This document shows, piece by piece, positions 45,561-56,605 of a stretch of 64,000 bases of DNA. The notes beneath the pieces are model-generated. The model did not search any database, had not been told where the DNA came from, and was given only the letters and a program-made list of their open reading frames with translations. This DNA is from Spirometra erinaceieuropaei (taxonomy: Eukaryota > Platyhelminthes > Cestoda > Diphyllobothriidea > Diphyllobothriidae): assembly GCA_902702965.1 (NCBI GenBank), contig CACRXP010000182.1, forward strand, positions 511,946-575,945, read 5' to 3'. A program made the translations under genes and the position numbers. Each line of letters begins with the position of its first letter. Positions within the stretch are counted from its first letter, which is position 1.

Positions 45561-46149
45561 GGTCGAAATCCAAGGGAAATATAAACAAATAGTGACTTAG
45601 AGAGAGAGACGGAAACCGGTCTATCAGGACTAAGACACGGATAACAACATTTAGTGGGGAGTATTTAATTCGCCGTATTAAGGTCCACCCAGATATAGCT
45701 GGTAGTTTTGCATAAAATTGCTTCAGAAAAGGCTGGACCGTAGCAACGGATGAAGGATTCCAGAATCTCAGCACAAATAGAAAACTGCCTGATAATCTCC
45801 AATGGAATTGTCACAAATGTAATGTAAGAACAAAAGAAAACCTCATACGGTACCTGAACTGACATAGCTTATATGAGAGTTCCCATTTAAAAACCAGAAC
45901 GCCATTAAGACTTTTGTTTCAAATTGGATATAATTGAATTAGTGTAGTTAGTAATGGGGCCTGCGAATTTTGTTCGTTTCCATTTTGCGAAGAGTTGTCT
46001 GCACGGGAATTTGTCGTAGGTTTTTCTAAGACCAAAATAAAGAGAGATCAGTGATGAATGTTAGTTACAAAGAGAAGTGCGTGGATACAAGAAAGAGAAA
46101 TGACATGTTTCGGAAGATCAGTCCGGCAGGATACCGTGTTGGAGAGAGC
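45561..46149. other. Spacer, nothing recognised
   Basis: Mixed sequence between LINE fragments. No feature supported. Confidence 0.3.
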
Positions 46150-49100
46150 CATAATAATACTAATTTATTAAATGCCAGTTTACAGGCATTGTCAAGGGAA
46201 CGGTTAAACACAAATCCGACCAGCAATGAATAAAATTCCTGAGGTAAAGGAATAAAAATATAGTTGATGGTGATTTGTATGGTTTGGAGTGTTCAGGAGA
46301 AAAAAAAACTGCTGGTGGTAGATTTCCGACCGTCAAGAAGGGGGGGGGGGGTTGCACGGTATCGGAGATTATCGGACGTCAATTCCTTTCATGAAGTTGG
46401 GGATAGTCAAAGTTGAGGCGTTGAGAAACAGCTGGTGAGACCGGCCATAGTGTTCAGAGACCAAAAACGCCATCGCTACGGTAGAGTCGATCAGTGGATT
46501 CAGAACCCAAAATTTGAGGAAGCTTTTCTGAATGCAAAAATCGAGTAATAGTTCTCTTAAATAAAGGATAATTTTGCAGCGTTTTCACACTCATGGGTAG
46601 TTTATTCCAAATAGCAATTGCATTTACACAAAAGAACCGACGATATTTAACAGTACGTGCCAGAGGCAGAAATAAGAAGACCTCACGGTGACTGTTACGT
46701 CGTGGGTGGATATGATGTCTTAAAGAAGTGAGTGGGTTAAATGTGTGATTATATAAGAGTTTAAATAGCAAAAATAGTCCCTTTTGTAATCTACGGAACC
46801 ATAAAGGATCAAGACCCGTAAGCCGGCAACGTTCTTGGTAAGACAAATGTCGGTGTTCCGGGGTTAAAATTCTCTTGGTAAAAAAGTATTGAACGGATTC
46901 TATTTTCTTCCGCTCAGTAGGACGCATGAGGCTAAATGAAAACGAACAGTATTCCAGGCCAGGTCTAACGTATATGTTGAAAAGGCGCAGTCTGATGTCC
47001 CTAGTTTTAAAGTTTCGGACGATAAACCCGATCGCTCTGCGTGCTTTGGAGACTATCAAGGCACAGTGCTCCGAGAGATTGAGACTCTTGGAGTATGATA
47101 CTCCCAGATCTTTAATAACCCCGGACACATTTATGGCGTGACCTTCAATACTTAGTTGAGGTTGGTGGTCGTCGCCAACCACCATGACTGAGCACTTATG
47201 CCAAGAAAGAGAAAGGCGCCATGTGCGGCACCACTGGGTGAAAGCCTGTAGATCGCCCTTTAGGAGCTCAAGCACGATGTCATGATCTGCCGGCTTATAT
47301 CGATATGCAACTTTCAGATCATCGGCATATATGAAAGGCTTACCATTCTGAAATAAATCGGGTACATCATTAACGAAAAGGCAAAATAAAAGCGGGCCGA
47401 GTACATTACCCTGAATGACTCCACTCCTCACACGTGTGGGGTTGGAGATAGTATTGGAAATCTTAACTCGTTGTGTACGAGTGCCTAGGTAAGAGGATAT
47501 AAAATTTAAAAGTTTGTCACCTATTTCGAAAGAGGACAGTTTCAAGAGAAGAGCATGGTCAACACGATCAAACGCCTTAGTGAAATCGAAATATGCAGTG
47601 TAAAGTGCAAAACCATTGTCCCTAGATTGGAGAACATAGTCAAAGAAAGAGAGTTGACAGGTGTCACAAGATCGAGCTTTGAGTAATCCATGCTGAGCTG
47701 CACTCAGTAGGTTATTCACTGTTAAGTTACACATCATCTTATCTTTGATCAATGTCCCTAAGATCTTCGAAACTGCGGAGAGTGTGTTTATTGGCCGAAA
47801 GTCATCAAATGATGTAGATTTGCCGTGCTTAGGAATGGGCAAAATGTGTGATTTCTTCCACAAGGTAGGATAAGTTTCAGTATCAAGGGCGAGATTATAT
47901 ATCTTGCATAAGAGGGATGGGAAAATCGTATTTGCATGGGCTTTTAAAATGCTTACTGGGACACCATCAGGTCCTAGACTATAAGATTGACGAAAACGCC
48001 GAATCGCAACAGTCACCTCCCACAGAGTGAAAGTTATAGTTTCTAGAACTGCCCCGGTCAATGACTGGATGGTCGGAAGCGGAGTGATCGAGTCATCAAT
48101 AAACGTTTTGGACAGGAAATCATTGAAGCTATCCGCGGTTAACTGGGCATCAACTATGGGATTTCCGAGAGCGTCTCGGAGGATGGGATGCTGCATCTTT
48201 CTATGAGTTCGTATTTTTCTAGAGAAAAGTTTCGAGACACTTAACGAATGGTTTTCGGTAAACTGGACCTCTTCGGCTAGCTGTTTTTCTTCAGACAATC
48301 TCTTAACCCGCTCAAAAATATCACAAATCAAGGGCAGAACAGAAACATCGTTCTGAAGATGGAAGCGACGATAAAGTCTGCGCAATCTGCGACGAAAGGG
48401 TAAGGGTAGGAAAACCTCATCCCCAACATTAATAATTTTCTTACGGGGGACACAACGAGAAATAAGCGGATCCAAAATTTTGTACAGTTTTGCAGTTCAA
48501 ACATTTACATACGAACTAAGGAAGAAATCAGTCCAGTCGTAGGAATTAAGGTGTGTTGATAATTCGGTTAAGCGAGTTGATCGGAAATCGCGGAAAAAGT
48601 CATACTTTGGGGACGACATTTCGTCAGCCTCGAATTCCAACGTTGAAACAACTATGTCATGGTCTGAGCCCCCGAGTGGGCCTAGGGATGACACTGACGA
48701 TGGCATGCAGCCTCTACAGAAAATTAGGTCAAGTATGCTTGAGCCTCGGGTGGGAAAATCGACAACCTGATTCCACATCCCAACATCTACAGCCTCAAGA
48801 AAGTCTTCGAACCTTTTGGGGCCTGAAGGCGGAGACCAGCGGATTTCAGGGAGATTAAAGTCACCCGCAACCAATCGATACTTAAAGCTTGAGTCGGCCG
48901 CAGCATGAAATGCCTGTGAGAGTAAACGATCAAAATTGTCGTTGGCGTTGGGAGGGCGATAGACGCAGCCAAAGAGTAAGGAGAACTTATTTTTTAGTGC
49001 AACCTGGAGCCAGCAGCTGCCTTCTACTTCGGAAAAGTGCGGGAGGTCCAACGGCAAAAATGTAAGTGTTTGCTTAACGTAGACGCAGCTGCCCCCACCA

Positions 49101-49720
49101 CGGCTATCTTGGCGATCTTTTCGAATGCAATTATAGCCTAGAAGCGAGAGTTCGGAGTCAGCTACTGAGGCTGATGCCCACGTCTCAGTTACTAAAACAG
49201 TATCTGGACAATGGATGAACACCAGAGTCTGAAGCAAAGGCATCTTATTAAGCAAGGATCTGACATTTAAAACAAAAAGTTTGAAGGGAAAGGCTGTTAG
49301 TTTCTGAGGGAGGCGGGCTACATCGTCCAGTTCTGGGTTGCCCACGGAGCAAACGGTCCGGATGCAACCATCCGGTTCTGCAAAAAAATTTTGTGGCATC
49401 GAAAAATTTTGACGTGGATAAAAACGGGTAGGACTTGGGGGAGGGAATGACGGGCAGGTGAACTGGTAACCATTGTTAGCTAACTTATTTTCAGCTGGAA
49501 ATCCGCGGGGCAGATACTGCAACGTATTCCCGCCGGAACGAAACTGAGGATCGGATGAGTTAACTGATTCAGTATGGACATTAGCATGAGGAATACATTG
49601 ATAAAACGGCCGTGGAGGAAACAAGTTAGGCGGTGGGGGACGCATTGTTTCCATTGGAGCAAGAGTTCTATTAAACGGCGGGAAAATCGGTATATTCGGC
49701 CTATCTCGATTGGCCATTAA
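46150..49720 (-). mobile_element. LINE family C copy C1, almost intact coding region
   Basis: The minus-strand CR1-like LINE has a 1088-codon ORF (49717-46454), a short 3' UTR and a 3' end at about 46150-46200. The 3' end consists of a hairpin (AATGCC, TGTAAACT, GGCATT) followed by TAATAAATTAGTATTATTAT. A C-run of about 12 lies in the 3' UTR (46338-46351 as G on +). The 5' limit is unclear; up to 500 bp upstream of 49717 may be 5' UTR. Confidence 0.88.
46454..49717 (-). pseudogene. LINE ORF: Pro-rich N-terminus, APE endonuclease, reverse transcriptase; one in-frame TGA
   Basis: From the ATG at 49717 the frame runs to the TAA at 46454 without a frameshift, interrupted only by a TGA at 48497-48499 (codon 407). 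Residues 1-110 are Pro/Asn/Phe-rich. The endonuclease follows: LFVLNVRSLLNKM, VTETW, GGGSCVYV, GCVYRPPN, VAGDFNLPEIRW, ILDLIF and GSDHDI. After the stop comes the RT: GPDGVPVSILK, FRPINTLSAVSKIL, AYFDFTKAFDRVDHALLLK, VIQGNVLGPLLF and the catalytic FIYADDLK (Tyr-Ala-Asp-Asp at 47318-47329). RKKIESVQYFFTKRIL and a C-terminal AIWNKLP region complete it. All catalytic motifs are present, so loss of function rests on one stop codon. Readthrough or two separate proteins are alternatives. Confidence 0.92.
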
Positions 49721-50229
49721 AAGTACTGTCCGGAACTTGGTTGAACGGTTTGGCTAATGAAAGCCTTTTGTGAACGGCAGTGGACAGAAAAACAGCACGA
49801 GGACATTGTTAATATGACTAGGAAAGTTTCCTGGAGTCAGTTAGAACTTAAGTTTCTCCTTTACTTCGGAAGACGCCAGGATGTGAGCACGGGCCAATCT
49901 ACACCGTATGGCGACTGCGACCGAAACGCAGTTATCATTTGACCGCTTGCGGCGCGTGTGACTCAGCTCCTGGCTTGCCGACACCGTGACACTTATCGAT
50001 ACTTTTGTCTTCAGCAATTGACCACTGTCGGACAAACCTCCGGCGGATACAAGCACACAACAGAATAAACGATAGGCTTTTGGCTTGACTGAACAATTGC
50101 TGCTGCTGCTTTCTGAGCCACCCTGTGCGCTCTCCTACTGCAGTTAATGTTGCCCGACTTTTGATTTGGGTAGTTTCCCTATCGTAAGTCATCGAATTTT
50201 TGGACAAGCTTTAAACTTCCTACGTCAGA
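49721..50229. other. Possible 5' UTR of C1, otherwise unassigned
   Basis: No second ORF with gag-like motifs on the minus strand upstream of C1. The region is unassigned. Confidence 0.25.
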
Positions 50230-50580
50230 AACCGAGAAGGCTGGTATGATGGCCTTCTCCATCGCCTCAACATCCGTTGCGGCTGCTCCTGTACCCATCA
50301 CCACTGCGCACAACCTTGACACACCGACAAACACGAACCTTGCCACCGTCACCACCATCGGTGTGGACTCGGTCCATACCCGCTATCACTGCGATTGTGC
50401 ATGCACCGAAAACATCACTTGCGAATCCATCACACAGAGACTGGCGAACAAGTACCTGAGACACCAACCTACATTCGCCATACCCGCTGAAATTATCCTC
50501 ACTGCACCCGCGCACTTACTTACTGCATGGGCCTTCTAGAACACGTGTCCACTCGCGAAAACCTGCAATAGACAACCGCT
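50230..50580 (+). pseudogene. Degenerate C2H2 zinc-finger segment of an RTE-like LINE
   Basis: A Thr/Ala/Pro-rich lead (TTAHNLDTPTNTNLATVTT) is followed by VDSVHTRYHCD in the place of a first finger. In a shifted frame HLRIHHTETGEQVPETPTY (from about 50428) and then YPHCTRALTYCMGLLEH form a second finger with the first Cys changed to Tyr and a TGA just before it. The linker HLRIH-TETGE-VP and the CMGLL.H block resemble finger repeats found at the C-terminus of flatworm RTE-like endonuclease-RT proteins (from memory). No RT remains. Confidence 0.5.
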
Positions 50581-51152
50581 GGGTACACCACACCATCACA
50601 TCGTCCCCACCAACACTCGCACCACACAACATTATCACCCATCAAGGGCATCCACCTTTCGCGCAAATGGGAAGTGTTCTTCGTGGGTGTGTAGACCGAG
50701 TATGAGACTATCATGGTACGCCAAGCGCCGAAGTTTAGAAGGCTTCCGACCGACGTCCCAACTCAGCTCACACAGTCTGCCTAGTCGTGTGTGTTTGTGT
50801 GGTGTGACGGACTGGTGAGCTGGGACCCAGGCTGTAATGGCTCCGTCTTAACTGATCTGAGACACTCTCACGCTTATGAGGAGTGTGTGTGGGCTTTATG
50901 GGTAGTGCCTCTCAGTCGACGACTGTTTGGTTACCCAGCCTTGAGGGGTGACGGCCCAAACAAATGCAGGACCACGTGTCACCATTCTGGGTCTAAGGGT
51001 CTGCTATGCCAGGATCGACAAACTATGCCCTCGCAGCCTGGTATGCTCTGGCAAATCTCTGACACCTGGTTCCTTGCCGGCAGGATGTGGCTTGCAGGTT
51101 GTGAGCATGGCTGCCCAGTCCTTCCCCTTCATCTGACCCGTTGTGGTGTTGT
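50581..51152. other. Unassigned spacer
   Basis: Possibly the remainder of the zinc-finger LINE tail. No motif read. Confidence 0.25.
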
Positions 51153-51431
51153 TATTGGTTAAAATCCAGGTCATTTGTTGTGTAGACCAGGAGTGTGGAC
51201 TGGAGCGTCAAGGTGTGGGCTCGGCCGCGCCATCCACCTGCGCCTTCCCCCGCCTCCGATCTTCTTGACTTTATCTTGACAACGGGCCTTGATGGGGAAG
51301 GAGAGAGTGCAATCGATGCTGCGCAAGGACAAATTCACTGCAAACTAAATCGCCCGCAAGCCTCCGTGCCTGCGTCACTTAGCTGTGGAGCATACGGGGG
51401 ACATCGTCGGCAGCGACGATCGAACCGTCAG
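51153..51431 (+). repeat. Dispersed ~280-bp repeat, copy 3
   Basis: Matches 2408-2674 and 35469-35751: GTCATTTGTTGTGTAGACC, CCATCCACCTGCG, TCTTCTTGACTTTATCTTGA, GGAGAGAGTGCAATCGATGC, and an end with CATCGTCGGCAGCGACGATC. Confidence 0.75.
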
Positions 51432-53900
51432 GTTTGGTTTGGAGTCGTAAATGGGGAACTGAGATATCTTCACAGTAACTTCTTGGTACATTTCGCTAGG
51501 TTGAAATGGACAACTCGGCTAGACTTATGGCTGCTAGCCTGGCCCAAGATTTCGGGTACCTTATCTTAATATTTCGTACTTATTCACATACTGTTTGCGG
51601 AGTATATCATAAAAGACAAATAGTACATCCAGCCTCGTTACTGACAGTTTTTATTATGTTTGGTTACGTAGGCACGCATATATCGTCAACATTCATAAAT
51701 GTACTGTGCATTTTTGGTCCAAATCTAGGTTGAACCTGTTAAAGGGCAACAGATTCCCTTGGCTTTGCAATCACGTATGAGCCAGCTGTCTCGAAATCCT
51801 ACCCTTATTCTTAACTTACGCCTTGTTTTAAATGGGGTAGGACGATTGTCTATGTGTGGTGTCATCGCAGAAACGAGCAGAGTGGGTCTCGGAAATCGCG
51901 GGAAGCTGACAAATGTATTAAAGGTTGGTCTAGATTAAGAGTATTATTTATTTGCATGGAGGGGTAAAAATAATCCCAGGTTCGTTCGCACACAGTAGCA
52001 AGCTATCCATCGGCAACAGTATTTTTCTACCCCGCCTTATCATCAGAATCTTTATCATGGTCACACGAGGTGAATGAACACTTTAACAATGCGTATTTTC
52101 GTGTCATGTCTGATACGTACACAATTTCTATTTAACAAACATAGAAGTATTTGCAAGAGTTCCAATTTTTTCAGACCTTCTGTAGAAAATTCTAATGCTT
52201 CGAATGACAATGCTCGAAAAGCAAATCCTATCGTTTTTGGGGAAAGGTTGTAAGGACTGATTATAAAGCGTTCGCATGATTTTGTATATTTACGGTCTTC
52301 GAGAATGTACCTGCGTCTCATGCGAACTATGCTACGTGATCCAAATGTAGTCGAACAATCTTGTTAGTTCAAGGAGGATTCTCCAATGAAAGCACAGGAC
52401 AAATGCGACATACTTGCCGTGCCGATTGACTAACGTGAATATACATATATATCGATCCAAATTTTAGTGAGGTCTGCGCTTCAAAAGTTATGCTTTAAAT
52501 GGGCTCCTCTTATTGCCAAACAGGTATAAAATCTACAGTTGGTATACACTTCTGCTAATCATTTCATTCAAATTCATTCCTGTATCTAGCATCATCTCGA
52601 AACATACTCTTATAAGTTATTACTTTTCTGGATTGTGACAGGTGCGGATGACAGGGACACTTCCCAACGTATGTTTTGGTGCTTCCCTTAGTTCGTCGTC
52701 ATTTTTCATTTTTGAATTTTTTACGGTTAAAAATTTTACTTGTGGACTCGTAAATTTTTTAATCCTAAAACCTGCGTAGGTTTAGTTCACAGAATATGTG
52801 ACAGGCGCGAAAACATTACTAAGTATATTTGTCACAGCATCATGTTGCCTTCGCCAATAACAAGTTTTGATGGAAATTGGGTTTGTACGGCTGGAACCGG
52901 CAAAAGGGAGCAAGACACGATCTAGGAAGTGCGCGATAACAATGATTCTGTGTATAAGCGACTTATTTGCTTAAGCGAATAAACCCCTGACGGATTGACC
53001 GATTGCTTTGTGGAAGTAACATATAAGAACGCCAAACTAACTCTACACGTCATACTCAACCGTCAATGGCAGCAACCGTGCGCGCTAGCAATTACTACTT
53101 GCTACTATTCGCTGCTAACCCTACGGAGATGGCGAGCTACAGTTAAGCGTCTGTGACGCCGCAGCCGAAAATGCGAGCGACAGGTGGGATACGGAACGCA
53201 TTAACGGGTACGGATTCAGAAGAAAACCCTAAACCTAACGCCAGCGGGTATGCTGATAAACCAGTAACTTATCCAGACTACCTATTTGATTAAAGTAGCA
53301 AAATTTTTGGTTTCCACCAGGTGTTTCAACAAGTTAGTTTTACCGAAAATTCTACAGCCAACTCACTTAAGGATTTGTACAAGCCCCCTAAACACAAAGT
53401 CAGACGCGAAAATTTCGAATCGCACATTTGATTTATATTTTAACGACATTAAGGAGCCGTAGTAGAAGAACTTCCCAGGGCCTATCTGCAGCCAATTTGA
53501 AGCCTAAGATGTATTCCAGTTTTTTGAGATATTTTGCCGAAATATTCATTGTTAGAATCATGTACGTGTCAATAGTCAAGACAGAATCTGAACAAATATG
53601 CGCCACGCGCACAAACGTACTAGACAGGGACGAAGTTTACACGTAACTAAAATTTGATGCCTACTGTCTCTGCTTGCGAGCGTGACGAGCTCAGGATGTC
53701 AGCTGACCATCTCAGTGAATTAACATTTAACAAGAAACTTGTCATCATAAAAGATCTCGTATTTAAGGTCTAATGGAGGGAATGTTAACAGGACTCTATA
53801 CCACCTTCAAGGAGTCTGCCATGGAAATCTCCCTGAGGATCAACATAGGTGCCGGCCGTCTATTTGTACCGCCTTTACTGCCCTGCTATGTTTACAATCC
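51432..53900. other. Intergenic, no supported gene
   Basis: AT-rich, with short frames only. The frame at 51506-51733 is hydrophobic but unsupported. No transposon motif recognised. Confidence 0.3.
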
Positions 53901-54717
53901 GAAACACTTTGTTTATTGTCCTTAGCTTTTCGACTCGTGCAGGAATTCATCGTCAGAGGTAGTATCAACAACAGAACAAGCGATAGCTATAAGGCATGTA
54001 AGCCAATCATCGACCGAGGGCTCAAGATTGGAGGTGACTAAGCAGGACTCTGCACGTCGGCGCCAGATCGATAAATCGATTGACCAAGTTCTCATCCGAG
54101 GTCCGGCGTGGGCGACTATTTTGGTGGCTGCAAAGCTAAACTCGCGACCCAGTTCGTAGGTGTGGGCGGCCAGTTGTGATAATACGTCCCCTCGTCACAC
54201 TGACAGCTTATGTTCGTGTATGCGCGATCCGAGCATGCGCCCAGTCTGTCCAGTGTAGTTACAAGGACAATTTTGACACGGAATGCGATACACTACTCCA
54301 GATTGCTCTTCAGGCTTTAACCGGTCTTTGGTTTTCATGACCCTATTGCGCATGGTGGCTTTGGGGCGGTGTGCAATTCCAACACCTAGCTCGGCAGCAA
54401 TGCGCTCGGTCGCTTCTGAAATGTCCTTGATGTATGGCAGAGAATGCCGTATCGTCGGTGGCGTTGATGTTCGAGTTTTCTGGTGGCTAGCGCGTAGGCA
54501 GCGACTTATGAATGCCCTCGTATAGCCATTTTGCACAAACTGGTTGCGGAGATAACGGACACCACGTGCTCTGTCCACCGGTTTGCTGCAATGAGTTTAG
54601 ATTCGATTGAAGAGCGTCTTCTACTTCTGACGATGGACTCCTGTACGAGTCTGAAAGCTTAGGACAATAAACAAAGTGTTCTGGTGCTCCGGTCTTCCTC
54701 TTCACTTTTGCATACAC
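53901..54717 (-). mobile_element. Penelope-like element copy (PLE-1), C-terminal part with inverted ends
   Basis: The element's C-terminal coding part lies on the minus strand (54717-54022). A ~60-bp segment at its 3' side (53901-53962, read on +) is an inverted copy of a segment in its 5' part (54618-54682), with about 53 of 60 positions equal (for example AACACTTTGTTTATTGTCCT). Inverted and rearranged terminal repeats are common in Penelope-like insertions. Confidence 0.75.
54022..54717 (-). pseudogene. Penelope-like ORF end: GIY-YIG endonuclease
   Basis: Minus strand: DRARGVRYLRNQFVQNGYTR links the RT to the nuclease, and RPKATMRNRVMKTKDRL and SGVVYRIPCQNCPCNYTGQT follow. The sequence GRMLGSRIHEHKLSV is the GIY-YIG core with the conserved Arg and Glu (RIHEH). 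A TGA (about 54192-54194) stands where family members have Arg. The frame continues as RGDVLSQLAAHTYELGREF and ATKIVAHAG. A one-base shift then gives NRFIDLAPTCRVLLSHLQS and a stop at 54022-54024, the usual Penelope C-terminus. The RT domain itself is not present. Confidence 0.85.
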
Positions 54718-56464
54718 CTGGAACTCGAAATTTAGCTTTCATATTTACAATCCGTTTTTTTCTAGCAATTTCCTGCCAGCACGAGGCCTACTGCACTTCT
54801 TTATTCGTACTACAAAGTGCTGCCGTCGTTCATCTTCATTCTAAACCCCGAACACCAACCAGTTTGGCACAGTTTGATCGGGCTGTGTGAGGAAACATTA
54901 TACCACTCTGTCTTCCACATGACGCCGGCAAGTCTTCATGATGCCCACACGAAAGTCCTCATGATTTGATAATGCTCGGCGAGTACATTTTCGCGTTACT
55001 AGAGCGAGTGCCAGCATATGATTTTTGGACTTATTATTCCGTGCAAATGTCCAACTGCTCCTGTGCGTTACATCGAAAGAGGATGTCAAACCGATTACGC
55101 GTCCAAAAACAAGCAGATTGGGCCTTTTGAATACTTTGCATGCAACTGATCGAAAGCTTCCCTGATTCTTGTTACTTCATCCATTGTACTTCTAAATAGC
55201 CTCTTCAAATTATGATTGTACTGCGTGTCAATAGAAGAAACTTAATTGGATCGGAAGAGAGAAAGAGCACTCATTTTAGTGACTATGCTTTAAGCACGAC
55301 TCCATACGAATGCCTTCTGGAGATCCAAATCACTCAGGTAGAACTGCAGAGAAGTCATTTGACATGTCTTCGACAGTCATAGCAATCCCACAGGTTTTTG
55401 CAGAATGATAAAACTAACTAAAAAGGTTTCACGGATGAATGAAGAAACGTTAGCGGATCTCAGGAACGACGATTAGCACAGCGGAAACGTTAGTGTCGTC
55501 GACGAAATCAGACGGAAACGGCTTAATGGGTGTTTCGGCAGATGCTAATGATGCATTTGACCCGACTGTGAAAAACGCAGAGGCCATCGATTTTTCCATA
55601 AGCGGGTCAAGTGAAAACTATTTACTTACTCGAACGAATACTGCTTGATGACACGGAGTCCAAACACCAACTGACATGGCAGTGCACATCAGATAGACCG
55701 CCTGTCCTTCGACGTCTAAGGGATGTCCAGTATTAGACCTACTCGCATTTGAGGTGTGATTTAAAGATGACAGCTCGATCAAATGGTCTTTCGACCCCTT
55801 CCCCCTTTGGAGGGCATGTGTCAGTGCATTGGTAGGGACAGCGATAGGTTGGCGACGCCGGACTTGCTGAGAAAGTCAGCCAGAGGTTACCTAACACCAG
55901 AAAGCGAAACTGACAAAAACTTCAGGCTGGTCGGCGACTCCTTGGTTCCGACCAGCTCACGTCGGTACAGCGACACCTCAATTAACCCAGCCATCACAGT
56001 TACCACGGTTCTAGCAGTTCAAAACTGACGACTGATTGAACCAGTAAATAGTTGAAGGGCGATGGAGTAGCCCCAGCTACCTTAGTAGTTTATTTGGTTT
56101 CTGGTTAAGCTGGTTAACCAGTTTAGTCACTGACAGTGAATATGGTCCCTAATCGTTAGAAGCATCAGGTGAATAAGGGGAATAATCCAGAAATGTCCTT
56201 TTCTTCATTCTCAGCTTGTGCCAGTCGCAGGTGCAGCGAAATGAATCGTCACAAGTACCATCTACATCATTTGGGCAGAATTTTTTAAAATCAAAGTTCT
56301 TCCAACATCCGCGGGCAGTTTTGTTGCGGATCTCGTGGGCGTACATCTCGCCTTCTTGCCAATGCGTTCTGCGGAGGAAGAAATCAGTAAAATCTGCATA
56401 ATGAAAACACCGGGGTACGCACTTATTTCCGAGGAAACCAAATGCCTTTCACAGACGCACCCAC
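54718..56464. other. Intergenic, no supported gene
   Basis: Short frames only (for example 55783-56028), with nothing recognised. This is the downstream flank of the PLAC8-like gene. Confidence 0.3.
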
Positions 56465-56470
56465 TTTATT
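56465..56470 (-). terminator. Polyadenylation signal of the PLAC8-like gene
   Basis: AATAAA on the minus strand (TTTATT on +), 136 nt beyond the stop codon of the gene at 56606-57130. Confidence 0.55.
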
Positions 56471-56605
56471 TTAAGATTTTAATCAAACCTCACCCGTTGA
56501 GAGTCTTCTGAAGACTGACAATGTAGGTGCGTCTGAGGTTACACAGGAGTTAATTTAAAATATACGCAGTGGTCTTCTTAGTGGCAGTTCCAGCTGAGAA
56601 TGAAG

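Noticed and set aside
54898..55089. Small minus-strand frame next to PLE-1
   Set aside because: No match to Penelope RT motifs and no other evidence.
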